From Laccaria trichodermophora (lineage: Eukaryota; Basidiomycota; Agaricomycetes; Agaricales; Hydnangiaceae): DNA of 64,000 nt. The stretch covers positions 930,001 through 994,000 of the forward strand of contig JACTVC010000014.1 of the NCBI GenBank assembly GCA_018417955.1. Reading direction: 5' to 3'. Under the pieces are notes generated by a model, which worked only from the letters and a program-made list of their open reading frames with translations, made no database searches and was not told the DNA's origin. The position numbers and the translations under genes are program-made. The number at the start of each line of letters is the position of its first letter. The stretch's first letter is position 1. Shown here in pieces: positions 63,669 through 64,000 of the stretch.

Positions 63669-64000
63669 CTTCGTCCAGTGCCACTAGAGCGATTCTTAGA
63701 TGAAACAGGCGGAGAGAGGGAAAAGAGTGGGCAGGTATAGGCCCTCTGTGAGACCCAAAGGGTGTGTGCTCGATGCGTGCAACGGGCTCATACGGGGCTT
63801 GATCCAAGTTTGTTCCAGCTTTGATCTCATCATGGAGCTTGAACGCCATGCCGTTGCTCAAGAGGACCTCACGCGTATTCACCGGATTGGATCCGTTTGG
63901 AACGTTCTCACTCAATACCAGGAGTATTTAAATTTTTGGTGCACTAACCGCAACTGTTGAAAAATCTTCTTCCTTTCAAAATCCTTCAATGCAACACTCG
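63669..64000. other. Upstream region of the DUF3431 gene
   Basis: Contains its promoter. A minus-strand frame upstream (ending about 63700) is open but in a different phase, so it is not a clear extra exon. Nothing else seen. Confidence 0.4.

Overview
The window is eukaryotic and fungal, most likely from a mushroom-forming basidiomycete (Agaricomycetes). The support is short GT-AG introns of about 45-65 bases in nearly every gene, a class IV chitin synthase, a fungal-only DASH kinetochore subunit (ASK1), a fungal Fe(II)/2-oxoglutarate xanthine dioxygenase, a DUF3431 gene, and an ankyrin-repeat NLR-like gene of a kind frequent in mushrooms. I saw no tRNA, rRNA, CRISPR array or intact transposon.

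Layout. 1-3.5 kb: 3' part of a minus-strand ankyrin-repeat gene, cut by the window edge. 5.0-8.4 kb: divergent ribosomal protein genes RPS9 and RPL21, then xanthine dioxygenase. 8.7-22.3 kb: cluster 1, seven tandem copies (here A-G) of a secreted eight-cysteine protein gene that I do not recognise, with duplicated leaders, pieces of the xanthine dioxygenase gene and an inserted RNase H1-N-like gene. 24.2-30.7 kb: a large disordered serine-rich protein and a CRAL-TRIO lipid-transfer protein. 30.7-36.6 kb: gene-poor. 36.6-45.7 kb: chitin synthase, a Whi2-like BTB protein and an SR-rich protein of unknown function. 44.9-55.2 kb: cluster 2, six or seven further members (H, I, J, L, M, K and a deletion remnant of I), built by direct duplication of a block of about 4.3 kb with an oppositely oriented copy between. 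55.5-64 kb: ASK1, a multi-pass membrane protein, an SRPK-type kinase and a DUF3431 gene.

The most interesting content is the eight-cysteine family. The domain has spacing C-x4-7-C-x9-C-x12-13-C-x48-52-C-x13-C-x13-14-C-x12-C and follows a signal peptide. Cluster 1 proteins end in a Ser/Thr-rich linker and a hydrophobic tail (GPI-signal-like) and often run into a second signal-peptide-like segment plus a second domain. Three cluster 2 proteins (H, L, M) instead have a Ser-rich stalk, one membrane helix and a Gln/Pro-rich cytoplasmic tail, an architecture resembling cell-wall sensors. The copies range from intact through frameshifted to near-erased, so the family is under active birth and death. 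Function is unknown; a cell-surface role is inferred from architecture alone.

Exon boundaries were read by eye from splice motifs and frame continuity. Coordinates given for spliced genes are outer CDS limits.
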